Shown here one piece after another: positions 47,827 through 60,671 of a stretch of 60,671 bases of DNA. Numbering within the stretch: the stretch's first letter is position 1; each line of letters opens with the position of its first letter. Source of the DNA: Leptolyngbya sp. RL_3_1 (GTDB lineage: Bacteria > Cyanobacteriota > Cyanobacteriia > Phormidesmidales > Phormidesmidaceae); assembly GCA_012032425.1 (NCBI GenBank), contig JAAUQE010000001.1, positions 1 to 60,671 on the forward strand, written 5' to 3'. The notes beneath the pieces are model-generated. The model was not told the origin of the DNA and ran no database searches. It was given only the letters and a program-made list of their open reading frames with translations. The translations under genes and the position numbers were made by a program.

Positions 47827-48689
47827 TTAACGAAGGGCGGATAACCAGGCGCGAGTCCCGATCGACTCGCAGGCCATGGCGGCAATTTTCGCGGCCATGG
47901 CCAAGGCCGTCTGAAAGTCATGGTCGGGATAGTAATGGCAGAAAGCCCCATGGAAAATATCGCCAGCTCCCAGGGTGTCAACAGCCTGAACCGAAGGCAC
48001 CGATAGGGTTCCCTGCTGATTATCGGTGCAATACCGAATTGGCTGAGGCCCCTGGGTCACTGCCACCGCAGGAACATCCAGGCTAACCAGATAGGCCATT
48101 GTCGCCTCAACCGTTTCACACCCAGGCGGGCGAAACTGCTGACTGGCAATGACAACCGTGGCTTGACGGAGCACCGTTTCAAAATTGGGCTTCCAGCTAC
48201 CCGCATCCACCACCACTGGAATCTGCTGCCTCCGGGCTTGATCGGCGGCTTGGGCACTGAGCTGCATCTGATGACCATCCACCAGCAGGATCGCAGCGTT
48301 TTGAAAAACCCCTTCCCAATCAACCGGTTCCGGCACCTGACGTCCGGCTGTATTGCGGGCAATGACGGCGCGATCGCCGCTCTCGGTACTGGTGACAATG
48401 GCGGAAACCGGGGGTGGCAAGGGATCCTTAGGGGTCAAATCGGTCCAAGTCACGCCATGGCGAGTTAAGTCATCACGAATGACGCTGCTCAGGGGATGAC
48501 AGCCAATTGCGCCCAATAACTGAGTCGGGTTGCCCAAAGCCTGAAACGCGATCGCGCATTGGTGGCTGGACCGCCTGCCGCCAAGCCCATGCCATCTGCT
48601 TGTCGTTTTTCATTCGCTCCCAGCGGCAGCGGCGTTTGGTACATCACATCCACCGTGATCAACCCCAGAAACACTCCCGATTTTGCCAT
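47827..48689 (-). CDS. PfkB-family carbohydrate kinase (one frame break)
   Basis: A ribokinase-type sugar kinase of about 287 residues. It starts MAKSGVFLGLITVDVMYQT with the GG region AAGGPATNA, and its catalytic end is VDTLGAGDIFHGAFCHY, where the Asp of GAGD is the general base. The substrate is unknown. The break is beside GCGATCGC: a base missing at 48555/48556 joins GPATNA to AIAFQALGNPTQLLG. It is next to the bisphosphate nucleotidase on the same strand with a 56-base gap, and divergent from rsmI. Confidence 0.83.
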
Positions 48690-48749
48690 CAGCCTCTCTT
48701 TTATGCAGCGCCTCAGTCTATCCTGAAGCACAGGCCACCTTTAGGCAGG

Positions 48750-49667
48750 ATGCATCCGTTGATAGTCCCCGCTGGAACCCTTTACATTGTCGGCACGCCC
48801 ATTGGCAATTTGGGGGATATGACCTTCCGGGCGATCGACACATTAAAGGCTGTTGACCTGATCGCTGCGGAAGACACCCGCCATACCGGGCGCTTGCTCC
48901 AGCATTTTGCGATTGCCACCCCCCAAACCAGCTACCATGCCCACAATTGGCGGAAGCGATTACCGGCCTTATTGGCCCATTTGGAGGCGGGTAAAACCCT
49001 GGCCCTAGTCAGCGACGCCGGAATGCCAGGGATTTCCGATCCGGGGTTTGAGCTAGTAGAAGCCTGTGCCGAGGCCGCGTTCAAGGTTATCCCAATTCCA
49101 GGGGTGACGGCTGCGATCACCGCCCTTTGTGCCTCGGGGCTGGCACCCCAGCCCTTTGCCTTTGAGGGGTTCCTACCCGCCAAAGGCCGCCTCCGCAAAA
49201 CCATGTTGAGTGCCATGGCGCAAGAACTGCGCACCATGGTGATTTACGAGTCTCCCCATCGCCTATTGGCAACCTTGCAGGACTTGGTCACCGCGTTAGA
49301 GTCGGAGCGACGGGTGGCGATCGCCCGCGAACTCACCAAACAATACGAAGAAATCTGGCGAGGCACCCTTGCCGGAGCCATTACCCACTATCAAAGCAAA
49401 GCCCCTAGGGGCGAATTCACCCTGGTCATCGCCGGATCAGCCCCAGCCCCAGCAGGACCGCCGCCATCCGAGGCAGACCTCAAGCAACGATTACAAGAAC
49501 TGGTGGAATCAGGACTGTCTCGGTCCCAAGCCAGTCGGCAATTAGCCCAAGCAACCCAGCAACCCCGACGTGACCTCTACCAACTGGCGCTTACCCTGCC
49601 AGAGTTGGCCTTGCCTGAGCTGGCCGCTTCTAAAGACGAAGGCGATCAAGGCAACGAATCACCATAA
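48750..49667 (+). CDS. rsmI: 16S rRNA 2'-O-methyltransferase RsmI
   Basis: Methylates the ribose of C1402 in 16S rRNA, fine-tuning the decoding centre. It is a tetrapyrrole-methylase fold enzyme: GTLYIVGTPIGNLGDMTFRA, LIAAEDTRHTGRLLQHF, LVSDAGMPGISDPG and PGVTAAITALCASGL. The C-terminal domain is extended and Ala/Pro-rich. Start at the ATG 48750 by family alignment; the frame is open much further upstream but that would run over the kinase. Length 305 residues, intact. It converges with the atp operon. Confidence 0.93.
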   Translation: MHPLIVPAGTLYIVGTPIGNLGDMTFRAIDTLKAVDLIAAEDTRHTGRLLQHFAIATPQTSYHAHNWRKRLPALLAHLEAGKTLALVSDAGMPGISDPGFELVEACAEAAFKVIPIPGVTAAITALCASGLAPQPFAFEGFLPAKGRLRKTMLSAMAQELRTMVIYESPHRLLATLQDLVTALESERRVAIARELTKQYEEIWRGTLAGAITHYQSKAPRGEFTLVIAGSAPAPAGPPPSEADLKQRLQELVESGLSRSQASRQLAQATQQPRRDLYQLALTLPELALPELAASKDEGDQGNESP

Positions 49668-49669
49668 AT

Positions 49670-49700
49670 AAAACCCACGGCCTTTCAGACCGCAGGTTTT
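49670..49700. terminator. Bidirectional terminator between rsmI and the atp operon
   Basis: AAAACC (49670-49675) pairs with GGTTTT (49695-49700), with a few further inner pairs (CGG/CCG). A-rich and T-rich flanks allow termination on both strands, for rsmI (+) and atpC (-). Confidence 0.6.
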
Positions 49701-49731
49701 GAAAAATTGAGATAACTCGAACCCTTAGGCT

Positions 49732-50682
49732 TTAGCCATTCAAGGCTTCGGCACCCCCGACAACTTCCAGAATCTCCTGGGTAATGGCTGCCTGACGGGC
49801 TTTGTTGTAGTCCAAGGTTAGGCTTTTCACCAATTGATTGGCGTTATCGCTGGCATTGTTCATGGCCGTCATTCGAGCCGCCAGCTCGCTGGCTGCCGAT
49901 TCTTGTAACGCCCGGAGAATCTGGTTATTCAAGTAGAGGGGCAACAGCGCATCCAAAATTTGCACTGGATCCTGCTCAAAAATCATGTCTTGGGGAAGCG
50001 CCTTGTCATCACGGACCACTTTTTCCCGCTCGACCGCAAATTGACCCCCTCGGGTAATCAGACGGAACATTTCATCGTCCTGTGCCTCTAGCCCTTGGGG
50101 ATCAAGGGGCAGTAGGGTTTGGACGACTGGACGAGAGCTGACCAAGGACACAAATTTGGTGTACACCACCTCAACTCGGTCTACTGTCCCGGATAAGAAT
50201 AGGGATAGGAGCTGATCCGAAATCCGTGAAGATTCCTCAGCGGTGGGGATTTGCTCTAGGCCAATAAAGGACTCACTAATCGGCTGACTGCGGCGCTTGA
50301 AATATTGAGACGCTTTACGCCCCACCAGCACATAGTTGTAGTCAATGCCGGAAGCTTTGAGTTCTTTGGCCCGGTTCTCAGCGCGGCGGATGACGTTGGT
50401 GTTGTAACCACCACAAAGACCGCGATCGCCGGAAATCACCAGCAGACCAACGCTTTTAACGTCTCGTTTTTGCAAGAGGGGTAAGTCTACATCTTCAAAC
50501 CGCAGACGAACTTGTAAGCCATGCAGCACCTGGGCCAAACGGTCAGCAAAGGGCCGGGTCGCAATCACCTGCTCTTGGGCGCGACGCACCTTGGCGGCGG
50601 CCACCAATCGCATCGCCTCTGTAATTTTTCTTGTGTTTTTAACCGACTTAATGCGATCGCGGATCGCTTTCAGGTTAGCCAT
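49732..50682 (-). CDS. atpC: ATP synthase gamma subunit
   Basis: The central rotor stalk of F1 that couples rotation to catalysis (atpC in cyanobacterial naming, atpG elsewhere). It begins [20 protein letters not shown] and ends with [20 protein letters not shown], both strongly conserved. At 316 residues it carries the extra loop found in photosynthetic gamma subunits (region [20 protein letters not shown]); no cysteine pair of the chloroplast redox switch is present there, as in other cyanobacteria. It is last in the operon, 69 bases after atpA. Confidence 0.96.
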   Translation of the reverse strand: MANLKAIRDRIKSVKNTRKITEAMRLVAAAKVRRAQEQVIATRPFADRLAQVLHGLQVRLRFEDVDLPLLQKRDVKSVGLLVISGDRGLCGGYNTNVIRRAENRAKELKASGIDYNYVLVGRKASQYFKRRSQPISESFIGLEQIPTAEESSRISDQLLSLFLSGTVDRVEVVYTKFVSLVSSRPVVQTLLPLDPQGLEAQDDEMFRLITRGGQFAVEREKVVRDDKALPQDMIFEQDPVQILDALLPLYLNNQILRALQESAASELAARMTAMNNASDNANQLVKSLTLDYNKARQAAITQEILEVVGGAEALNG

Positions 50683-50751
50683 TATCTCTCTCTCGCCTTA
50701 CTGGCAGCACGGCAGGGAGCGCTTTGCCCCCCACCGTAAATTACATCGGTG

Positions 50752-52918
<2,167 letters not shown>

Positions 52919-52920
52919 AA

Positions 52921-53439
52921 CTAGCCTCCCAACATTGCAATGCTCTTATCAATCAAGCGGTGCTGGATCTCACCAGTCAACCGCTCAGGCAGGCGCGCTT
53001 GCACGTCTGCTAGCGCCATATCAACGACCCGTTGTCGCAACTCTCGCACCACGCGATCTTGCTGAGAGGACAGGTCTTGAGCGGCTGAAGCTTTCATGCG
53101 CTCAATATCTATTTTTGCCTGCGCTAAGATCGCCTGATGGGCTTTTTGAGCATTCTCCTCGGCCTGTTTCAGAATGCTTTCAGCTTCCGTTTGGGCTAAA
53201 GCCAGCTTTTGCTGCTGCTCGGCCAGGGCGGCTTTGGCCTCACTCTGGCGACGCTCTGCATCCCGAATGGCCTCTTCAATTCCATTCCGGCGGCTTGCTA
53301 GGGTACCACCTAAAAACTTGCTGCCAAAATAAACCAGAATGCCAATCACGAGAGACAGGTTGATTAGGTTTGCTTCTAGCAGATCAAAGTGAAAGCCAAA
53401 CCCGCCTTCCTCTGTGGCCAGAAACCAAAGCGTTGTCAT
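52921..53439 (-). CDS. atpF: ATP synthase b subunit
   Basis: The membrane-anchored stator stalk. It has an N-terminal region typical of photosynthetic b subunits (FHFDLLEANLINLSLVIGIL), one membrane helix and then a long charged coiled coil rich in Ala, Glu and Gln. It is 172 residues and intact. The b' subunit gene is 59 bases upstream in the operon; having both b and b' marks the photosynthetic type of the complex. Confidence 0.95.
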   Translation of the reverse strand: MTTLWFLATEEGGFGFHFDLLEANLINLSLVIGILVYFGSKFLGGTLASRRNGIEEAIRDAERRQSEAKAALAEQQQKLALAQTEAESILKQAEENAQKAHQAILAQAKIDIERMKASAAQDLSSQQDRVVRELRQRVVDMALADVQARLPERLTGEIQHRLIDKSIAMLGG

Positions 53440-53498
53440 AGCACCTTCCTTAGCATCATTAAACGGAATGTTGAACGCAACTCACCTGACTCAAACCC

Positions 53499-53966
53499 TT
53501 AAGCCGCAACGCTGAGAAGCTTGTCGAGTAAAGCTTGACTCAGGGAGCTGACTTGCTGCTCTAGAGCAGATAAAGCCGCTTGCTTTTGAGCATCCAACTC
53601 TTGTTGCGTCTGCTCTCGCTGAGCTTGGGCAACTTGCTGGGCCTCAGCCACCTGTTGAGCCGAAAGCTTCTGAGCTTCTTCTTGGGCAGCGACCACAATT
53701 TGCTGAGCCTGACGACGTGTTGCCGCTAGGTCCTGCTCGTACTGGTCGGCCAGCTTTTCTGCTTGAGCGAGTCGCTCTTTTGCAGTCGTACTGGCTGAAA
53801 GAACGTAATCATTACGCTCATCCAGGGCCTTACCCAGAGGTTTATAAAAAACCGCATTCAGAATGGCTGCAAAAACCACAAACTGAATGGCCATCAATGG
53901 CAACGTGGCGTCAAAGTCAAATAAGCCACCTGCTTCTGCCGCCAACAAGAAAGTCCAGTTCATCAC
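53499..53966 (-). CDS. atpG: ATP synthase b' subunit
   Basis: The second stator stalk subunit, forming a heterodimer with b. It has [20 protein letters not shown] with one membrane helix, then a coiled coil with many Gln and Ala. The start could be either Met at 53966 or the next at 53963. About 155 residues, slightly longer than the usual 140. Called atpF2 or atpX elsewhere. Confidence 0.94.
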   Translation of the reverse strand: MMNWTFLLAAEAGGLFDFDATLPLMAIQFVVFAAILNAVFYKPLGKALDERNDYVLSASTTAKERLAQAEKLADQYEQDLAATRRQAQQIVVAAQEEAQKLSAQQVAEAQQVAQAQREQTQQELDAQKQAALSALEQQVSSLSQALLDKLLSVAA

Positions 53967-54085
53967 ATCTCTGCCCTACATCAGCGCATCTGTGCGCCCA
54001 TCAAATTTGAAAAAATCAAATATCAAACATGATGCTGAGGGAACGCAGCGATCGCCCATATCCCTCAGCACCCGTCACTCTCAAG

Positions 54086-54343
<258 letters not shown>

Positions 54344-54480
54344 TCAAGTAAAAACTGTTCATGTTAGTAAGACCAGTCAATGGGAAGCGTTTTTCCCCGA
54401 GACCTGCCTATAAACCTCAGTTGCGCTACGGATGAATGTCCATCAGTCAACAACTTTCCAACTGAACGATCTGGTGTAGA

Positions 54481-55230
54481 TCATCCATGCTCTTCTGCAC
54501 CATGGCCTTCCATCGCCTCGGCAATATAGGCGGCGGACAGGGTTGCAAACACTAGGGCCTGAATTGCACTGGTGAATAGACCCAGCAGCATCACCGGCAG
54601 CGGGACAAACAAGGGCACCAGCAGCACTAGTACAGCAACCACAAGCTCGTCAGCCAAGATGTTTCCAAACAAACGGAAACTCAGGGACAAGGGCTTGGTG
54701 AAATCTTCCAAAATATTGATCGGCAGCATCACCGGCGTCGGCTCAATATACTTCGCGAAGTAACCGAGACCGCGCTTCCGAAATCCTGCGTAGAAGTACG
54801 CTAAGGACGTCAGCAAGGCTAGCGCAACTGTCGTATTAATGTCATTAGTTGGCGCTGCCAACTCCCCAGCAGGAAGATGAATCAGCTTCCAGGGCAGCAA
54901 TGCTCCACCCCAGTTAGAGACAAAAATGAACAAAAACAAGGTGCCGATATAGGGCACCCAGGGACGGTATTCCTTTTCCCCAATTTGGTTTTTGGCTAAA
55001 TCACGGATGAACTCTAGGGCATATTCCATCAAATTCTGAATGCCGGAGGGAATACGCTCAACCTTCCGTGTGGCGAAAAGAGAGACGACAATCAATGCCC
55101 CCATAACCAGCCAAGAGGTAATAAAAACCTGGCCGTGGAGCCTCATCCCGCCCAATTCCCAATATAGATGCTTCCCAACTTCGAGTTCGGCAAGTATGGG
55201 TGACAGCAGCACTGGAATCGAGTTCAACAT
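54481..55230 (-). CDS. atpI: ATP synthase a subunit
   Basis: The stator channel subunit of F0 that passes protons to the c-ring, 249 residues with five or six membrane helices. The essential arginine is Arg186 in [18 protein letters not shown]. The N-terminal stretch [20 protein letters not shown] is typical for cyanobacteria. Called atpB in enterobacterial naming. It precedes atpH in the operon with a gap of about 150 bases. Confidence 0.97.
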   Translation of the reverse strand: MLNSIPVLLSPILAELEVGKHLYWELGGMRLHGQVFITSWLVMGALIVVSLFATRKVERIPSGIQNLMEYALEFIRDLAKNQIGEKEYRPWVPYIGTLFLFIFVSNWGGALLPWKLIHLPAGELAAPTNDINTTVALALLTSLAYFYAGFRKRGLGYFAKYIEPTPVMLPINILEDFTKPLSLSFRLFGNILADELVVAVLVLLVPLFVPLPVMLLGLFTSAIQALVFATLSAAYIAEAMEGHGAEEHG

Positions 55231-55309
55231 CTCTATCTAGTTTTAAGGTTTGGGTAAAAAACAACCAAAAAAACGATGCTAGACTTTCATCACTGAAAGC
55301 AAGCAGGCT

Positions 55310-55732
55310 TTAATCTCTCAAAAAAGCATCCCAAAAGGTATGACCGACAAGGGCCAGCTTATGGGTTAAAAATCCAAAAAAGACCGGCAGAAACTCAATC
55401 TGGTCTAGTTTTAAGGAGACCAAAAAAATCACCGCAACTAGCGCTAGCCGTCCTCCGGAGCTGTCTCTGGATTCAATACCAATCTGAGCAACGTTTCTTG
55501 CCAACATTCCGAGATAGATGAGGCCAGCGCAAGCACCAATCCCATAACTTAGAGCGGTTGGCAGAGAAAACTTTAGACAGACACCCATACAGATGAATGC
55601 CGAAATCGCCACAGTTACTACTAATAACTGATTTTGAAATCGGTAATATTCCTCCATAGGTTGCTCTGAGAGGAACTTTGATGTCGAAGGGACTTCAACA
55701 CTCGTGGTCTCTTGCTTAGAGATGCTCTCCAC
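55310..55732 (-). CDS. atp1: ATP synthase protein I (Atp1)
   Basis: A small membrane protein that heads cyanobacterial atp operons and aids assembly or stability of the c-ring and complex; it is not a permanent subunit. It is 140 residues with a hydrophilic start and four hydrophobic stretches (FQNQLLVVTVAISAFICMGV, ALSYGIGACAGLIYLGMLAR and others). Identified by position and hydropathy with moderate sequence recall. It is the first gene of the operon. Confidence 0.88.
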   Translation of the reverse strand: MESISKQETTSVEVPSTSKFLSEQPMEEYYRFQNQLLVVTVAISAFICMGVCLKFSLPTALSYGIGACAGLIYLGMLARNVAQIGIESRDSSGGRLALVAVIFLVSLKLDQIEFLPVFFGFLTHKLALVGHTFWDAFLRD

Positions 55733-55778
55733 TCAAATTGCCTGACTAAGCACCGACATCAGTAGCTGGGCTGAGATC

Positions 55779-55810
55779 TTTATAAGAGCCATTGCCCGAG
55801 CCGAGGTCAA
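55779..55810 (-). promoter_or_regulatory. Candidate atp operon promoter
   Basis: On the minus strand TTGACC (55810-55805) and TATAAA (55784-55779) stand about 45-75 bases upstream of atp1. The 20-base spacing is longer than ideal, so confidence is low. The remaining part of the 256-base gap shows nothing clear. Confidence 0.3.
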
Positions 55811-55988
55811 TCATATCACGGTAATAAACGTTAATTATTTGGCTTTTCAGTTGTGGACCCGGATCTGCTGAAATGCCCTATACAGCTGCCCTTAAGGATG
55901 GGGGATCAGCCCCAGTTCTCCTTGAGAGGTCTGCCTTGGGGTGGTCATAGCACCATTATTGTGTCCTTTGGAGGTTTACTCCAGCCTT

Positions 55989-57179
55989 CTATGAGCAGGG
56001 ACTCAGCATAATCAGTTGGCGACTCAGCAAAGATCTGACCGCCTCAATCTCTAAGTTGGCTAGCGCCATGCAATCAGCAACAGTCGTGCTTCCAGGCTGT
56101 TGGTCGCACTTTTCTACAAAAGCGTACTCTGCTTCTGTCAATGTCATTGGCTGGTAGTTGCAATCCATGATGGAGCGACTGGGCCAGCCATGCATACATG
56201 GATTCCGTTCGGGGGAGGCTTGGAGTAGGGCTTGATCCGACCAATTCACTGGATTGAACGGCGGTTGGGCTAAAAAGAACTCATAGTGGGTGATCTCGGG
56301 ATCTAGGACCTCTATAAGTCGGTAACGCTGGCGGAGGGAGAGCCGAGCAGCGCGTGCCATCAGGTCAGGGACCTGGCCAATCAACCGCTCTAGATTCCAG
56401 TAGGTTGGGTTCGAAAATCCGAGAAAATCTAGGCCACTCGCGTCGATAAGCTCAAACAGGGTGTCTACGCTGTAGTCCACCTCCTGGGGGTGTACATACA
56501 TGTCGGCGAAGCTGGCGTCCCGTTGATTTTCCCAAGCCCAACGGTCTTGCTCCCGACGACGCAGGCGGTTTTGTTCGGGTAGATGGGCAAAAAGTTGCCT
56601 CCCGACCTGAACCCCATCGGTATAGTCGCCACGGCGATCGCCCTGCAACAAGGCAATCGCTTCTTGCATGAGGCTAATTTCCCAACGACCGAGGGCGGCA
56701 TAGACAAAGATATGAATGATGCCACCGGGGGCTAACTTACTGGCTAGTTTCTGTAAACCCTGGATCGGGTCAGGCAGGTGGTGGAGAACACCGACGCAGT
56801 TAATCCAGTCAAAGGTGCCAGGGAGTTGGTCAATATCGTAGATGCTCAGGGGTTGGAAGGTGATATTACTGGCCCCTGAACGTTGACACCGTTCTCGGGC
56901 TACCTCAATGGCGCGATCGCTCAAGTCGATCGCCGTAATCTCAGCCTCAGGGTTGAGATGAGCAATATATTCTGTGCCGACACCGGTGCCGCAACCCGCA
57001 TCCAACACGCGCACCGATTGAGTCAGCGGTTTATGCCCCGCACAAAACGAGTAGGCTGCCGCCCAATGCCAGCGCCAGTTATAACCGGGGGGTGGCTCAT
57101 CTAGTAGTGGCTCAGGCGGGAAGGGATAGGTGTTATAAAGCTGCGCTACAGCAGCACTCACGGCCTGGGAGGAAGTCAT
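55989..57179 (-). CDS. Class I SAM-dependent methyltransferase
   Basis: A 396-residue methyltransferase found widely in cyanobacteria, with unknown substrate. It starts with a short region AVAQLYNTYPFPPEPLLDEP, then the SAM-binding domain: VRVLDAGCGTGVGTEYIA (motif I), ITAIDLSDRAIEVARE, FDWINCVGVLHHLPDPIQGL and APGGIIHIFVYAALGRW. A C-terminal half of about 200 residues is unlike the usual fold and may recognise the substrate. Some relatives methylate proteins or quinone-like molecules; I cannot choose. The frame is intact. It is divergent from apcE with 413 bases between them. Confidence 0.8.
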   Translation of the reverse strand: MTSSQAVSAAVAQLYNTYPFPPEPLLDEPPPGYNWRWHWAAAYSFCAGHKPLTQSVRVLDAGCGTGVGTEYIAHLNPEAEITAIDLSDRAIEVARERCQRSGASNITFQPLSIYDIDQLPGTFDWINCVGVLHHLPDPIQGLQKLASKLAPGGIIHIFVYAALGRWEISLMQEAIALLQGDRRGDYTDGVQVGRQLFAHLPEQNRLRRREQDRWAWENQRDASFADMYVHPQEVDYSVDTLFELIDASGLDFLGFSNPTYWNLERLIGQVPDLMARAARLSLRQRYRLIEVLDPEITHYEFFLAQPPFNPVNWSDQALLQASPERNPCMHGWPSRSIMDCNYQPMTLTEAEYAFVEKCDQQPGSTTVADCMALANLEIEAVRSLLSRQLIMLSPCS

Positions 57180-60298
<3,119 letters not shown>

Positions 60299-60671
60299 GG
60301 GCTGGAATGCCCCTGCGCGCCAATAATCGGGGCTGGGGCTTGACCTACGTTCTGCTGAGAGCATTAGATTCACCTCGGGCCAATTAAGGCTTGAGGTGGG
60401 TTCTGGCATAGTAGTTCTTGAAAGCTTGAAGAGAATTGAGCTTCCAATTTTTTCCATGTATGCCCAATCGTTCAGGGTCAAGGCTTTCAGGGACTCACCT
60501 GCTAAAACTGAGGAAAGTATTACAAAATATTTCCTCTTGATGAGGAAGGTCGAGGCAATGCCGGACAATGATTCCGGAAGGTGGCGATGCCAAAGGTCGT
60601 ATCAGGATATTCCGACAGGACCTACTCAGGGTGATGTTAACGCTGACGTGTTAGAACCCTGGATCTGGACT
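60299..60671. other. Region downstream of apcE
   Basis: A 373-base stretch to the window end without a gene. Shortly after the apcE stop a small stem AGGGG/CCCCT can form but has no T-run. It contains one plausible promoter (see 60340-60368). In many cyanobacteria the apcAB leader lies here, which would fit a long untranslated region. No ORF resembling ApcA has begun by the last base. Confidence 0.55.
60340..60368 (+). promoter_or_regulatory. Candidate promoter downstream of apcE
   Basis: TTGACC (60340-60345), a 17-base spacer and ATTAGA (60363-60368). The spacing is ideal and the -35 is good, while the -10 is weak. It could drive apcA if that gene follows, as it does in most apcE clusters. 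Confidence 0.4.

Noticed and set aside
1-48700. Mass pseudogenisation of the region
   Set aside because: Breaks are single bases, fall in two sequence contexts, and hit genes such as aroA, menD and pstB whose other codons remain under normal constraint. The surrounding atp operon and apcE are intact. Systematic sequence error is simpler.
49668-49731. tRNA-like sequence (CGAACCC) near the atp terminator
   Set aside because: No acceptor stem, D-arm or anticodon arm can be folded; it is chance similarity to a T-arm. I found no tRNA elsewhere in the gaps.

Overview
The window is a chromosomal segment of a phycobilisome-containing cyanobacterium, probably filamentous. The evidence is an apcE gene for a core-membrane linker with three linker repeats, a cyanobacterial atp operon with b and b' subunits, menD and menG for phylloquinone, ycf46 and ycf35 homologues, the short cyanobacterial type of Hfq next to dapF, hps pseudopilin genes associated with hormogonium polysaccharide, and very frequent HIP1 octamers (GCGATCGC). 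Base composition is fairly GC-rich. I cannot name the genus; a Leptolyngbya-like lineage would fit. I found no rRNA or tRNA gene, CRISPR array, insertion sequence or prophage.

Layout. 1-3959 (+): the 3' end of an hps cluster (hpsA, hpsB, hpsC, hpsD-like). 3975-9614: cbiT, an Orn/Lys/Arg decarboxylase, a REC-GAF regulator, menG and a DUF445 membrane protein. 9881-13915 (-): pstB, pstA, pstC and pstS with a Pho box upstream of pstS; a PHP phosphoesterase diverges from it. 15121-23256: a very large lysozyme/M15 peptidoglycan hydrolase, a VOC protein, an AEC transporter, an HTTM (gamma-carboxylase-like) membrane protein, menD and an Amidase_2 enzyme. 23407-29779: a YbjN-like protein, a membrane GTPase, a conserved hypothetical, surE, dapF, hfq, an M23 peptidase and a ComFB-family protein. 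29771-38901: a small unknown gene, aroA with class II motifs, a degenerate REC-GGDEF protein with an intact EAL domain, an Amidase_3 enzyme, an unknown repeat-bearing membrane protein and recQ. 38953-49667: TPR and ribbon-helix-helix proteins, ycf46, ycf35, an AtzG-like protein, gatB, a peptide-type ABC permease, GNAT, a coiled-coil protein, a bisphosphate nucleotidase, a PfkB kinase and rsmI. 49732-55732 (-): the atp operon. 55989-60298: a methyltransferase and apcE.

The genes mostly serve housekeeping: phosphate uptake, envelope remodelling (four peptidoglycan hydrolases in about 20 kb), quinone, amino-acid and cobamide biosynthesis, ATP synthesis and light harvesting. A possible c-di-GMP theme links the ComFB protein, the EAL protein and the hps pseudopilins.

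The most striking overall signal is the number of reading-frame breaks: about 27 single-base shifts spread over some 20 genes, many of them normally essential (aroA, menD, pstB). They fall into two main classes. One is a missing base touching GATC or GCGATCGC. The other is an extra base in a G or C run of six or more. I read this mainly as systematic base-calling error, possibly caused by DNA methylation at HIP1 sites, rather than mass gene decay. I therefore annotate the restored genes and name the break in each. Other structure worth a second look includes a 62-bp repeat present as two inverted copies, several palindromic elements, three stacked hairpins before ycf35, and a small upstream ORF in the apcE leader.
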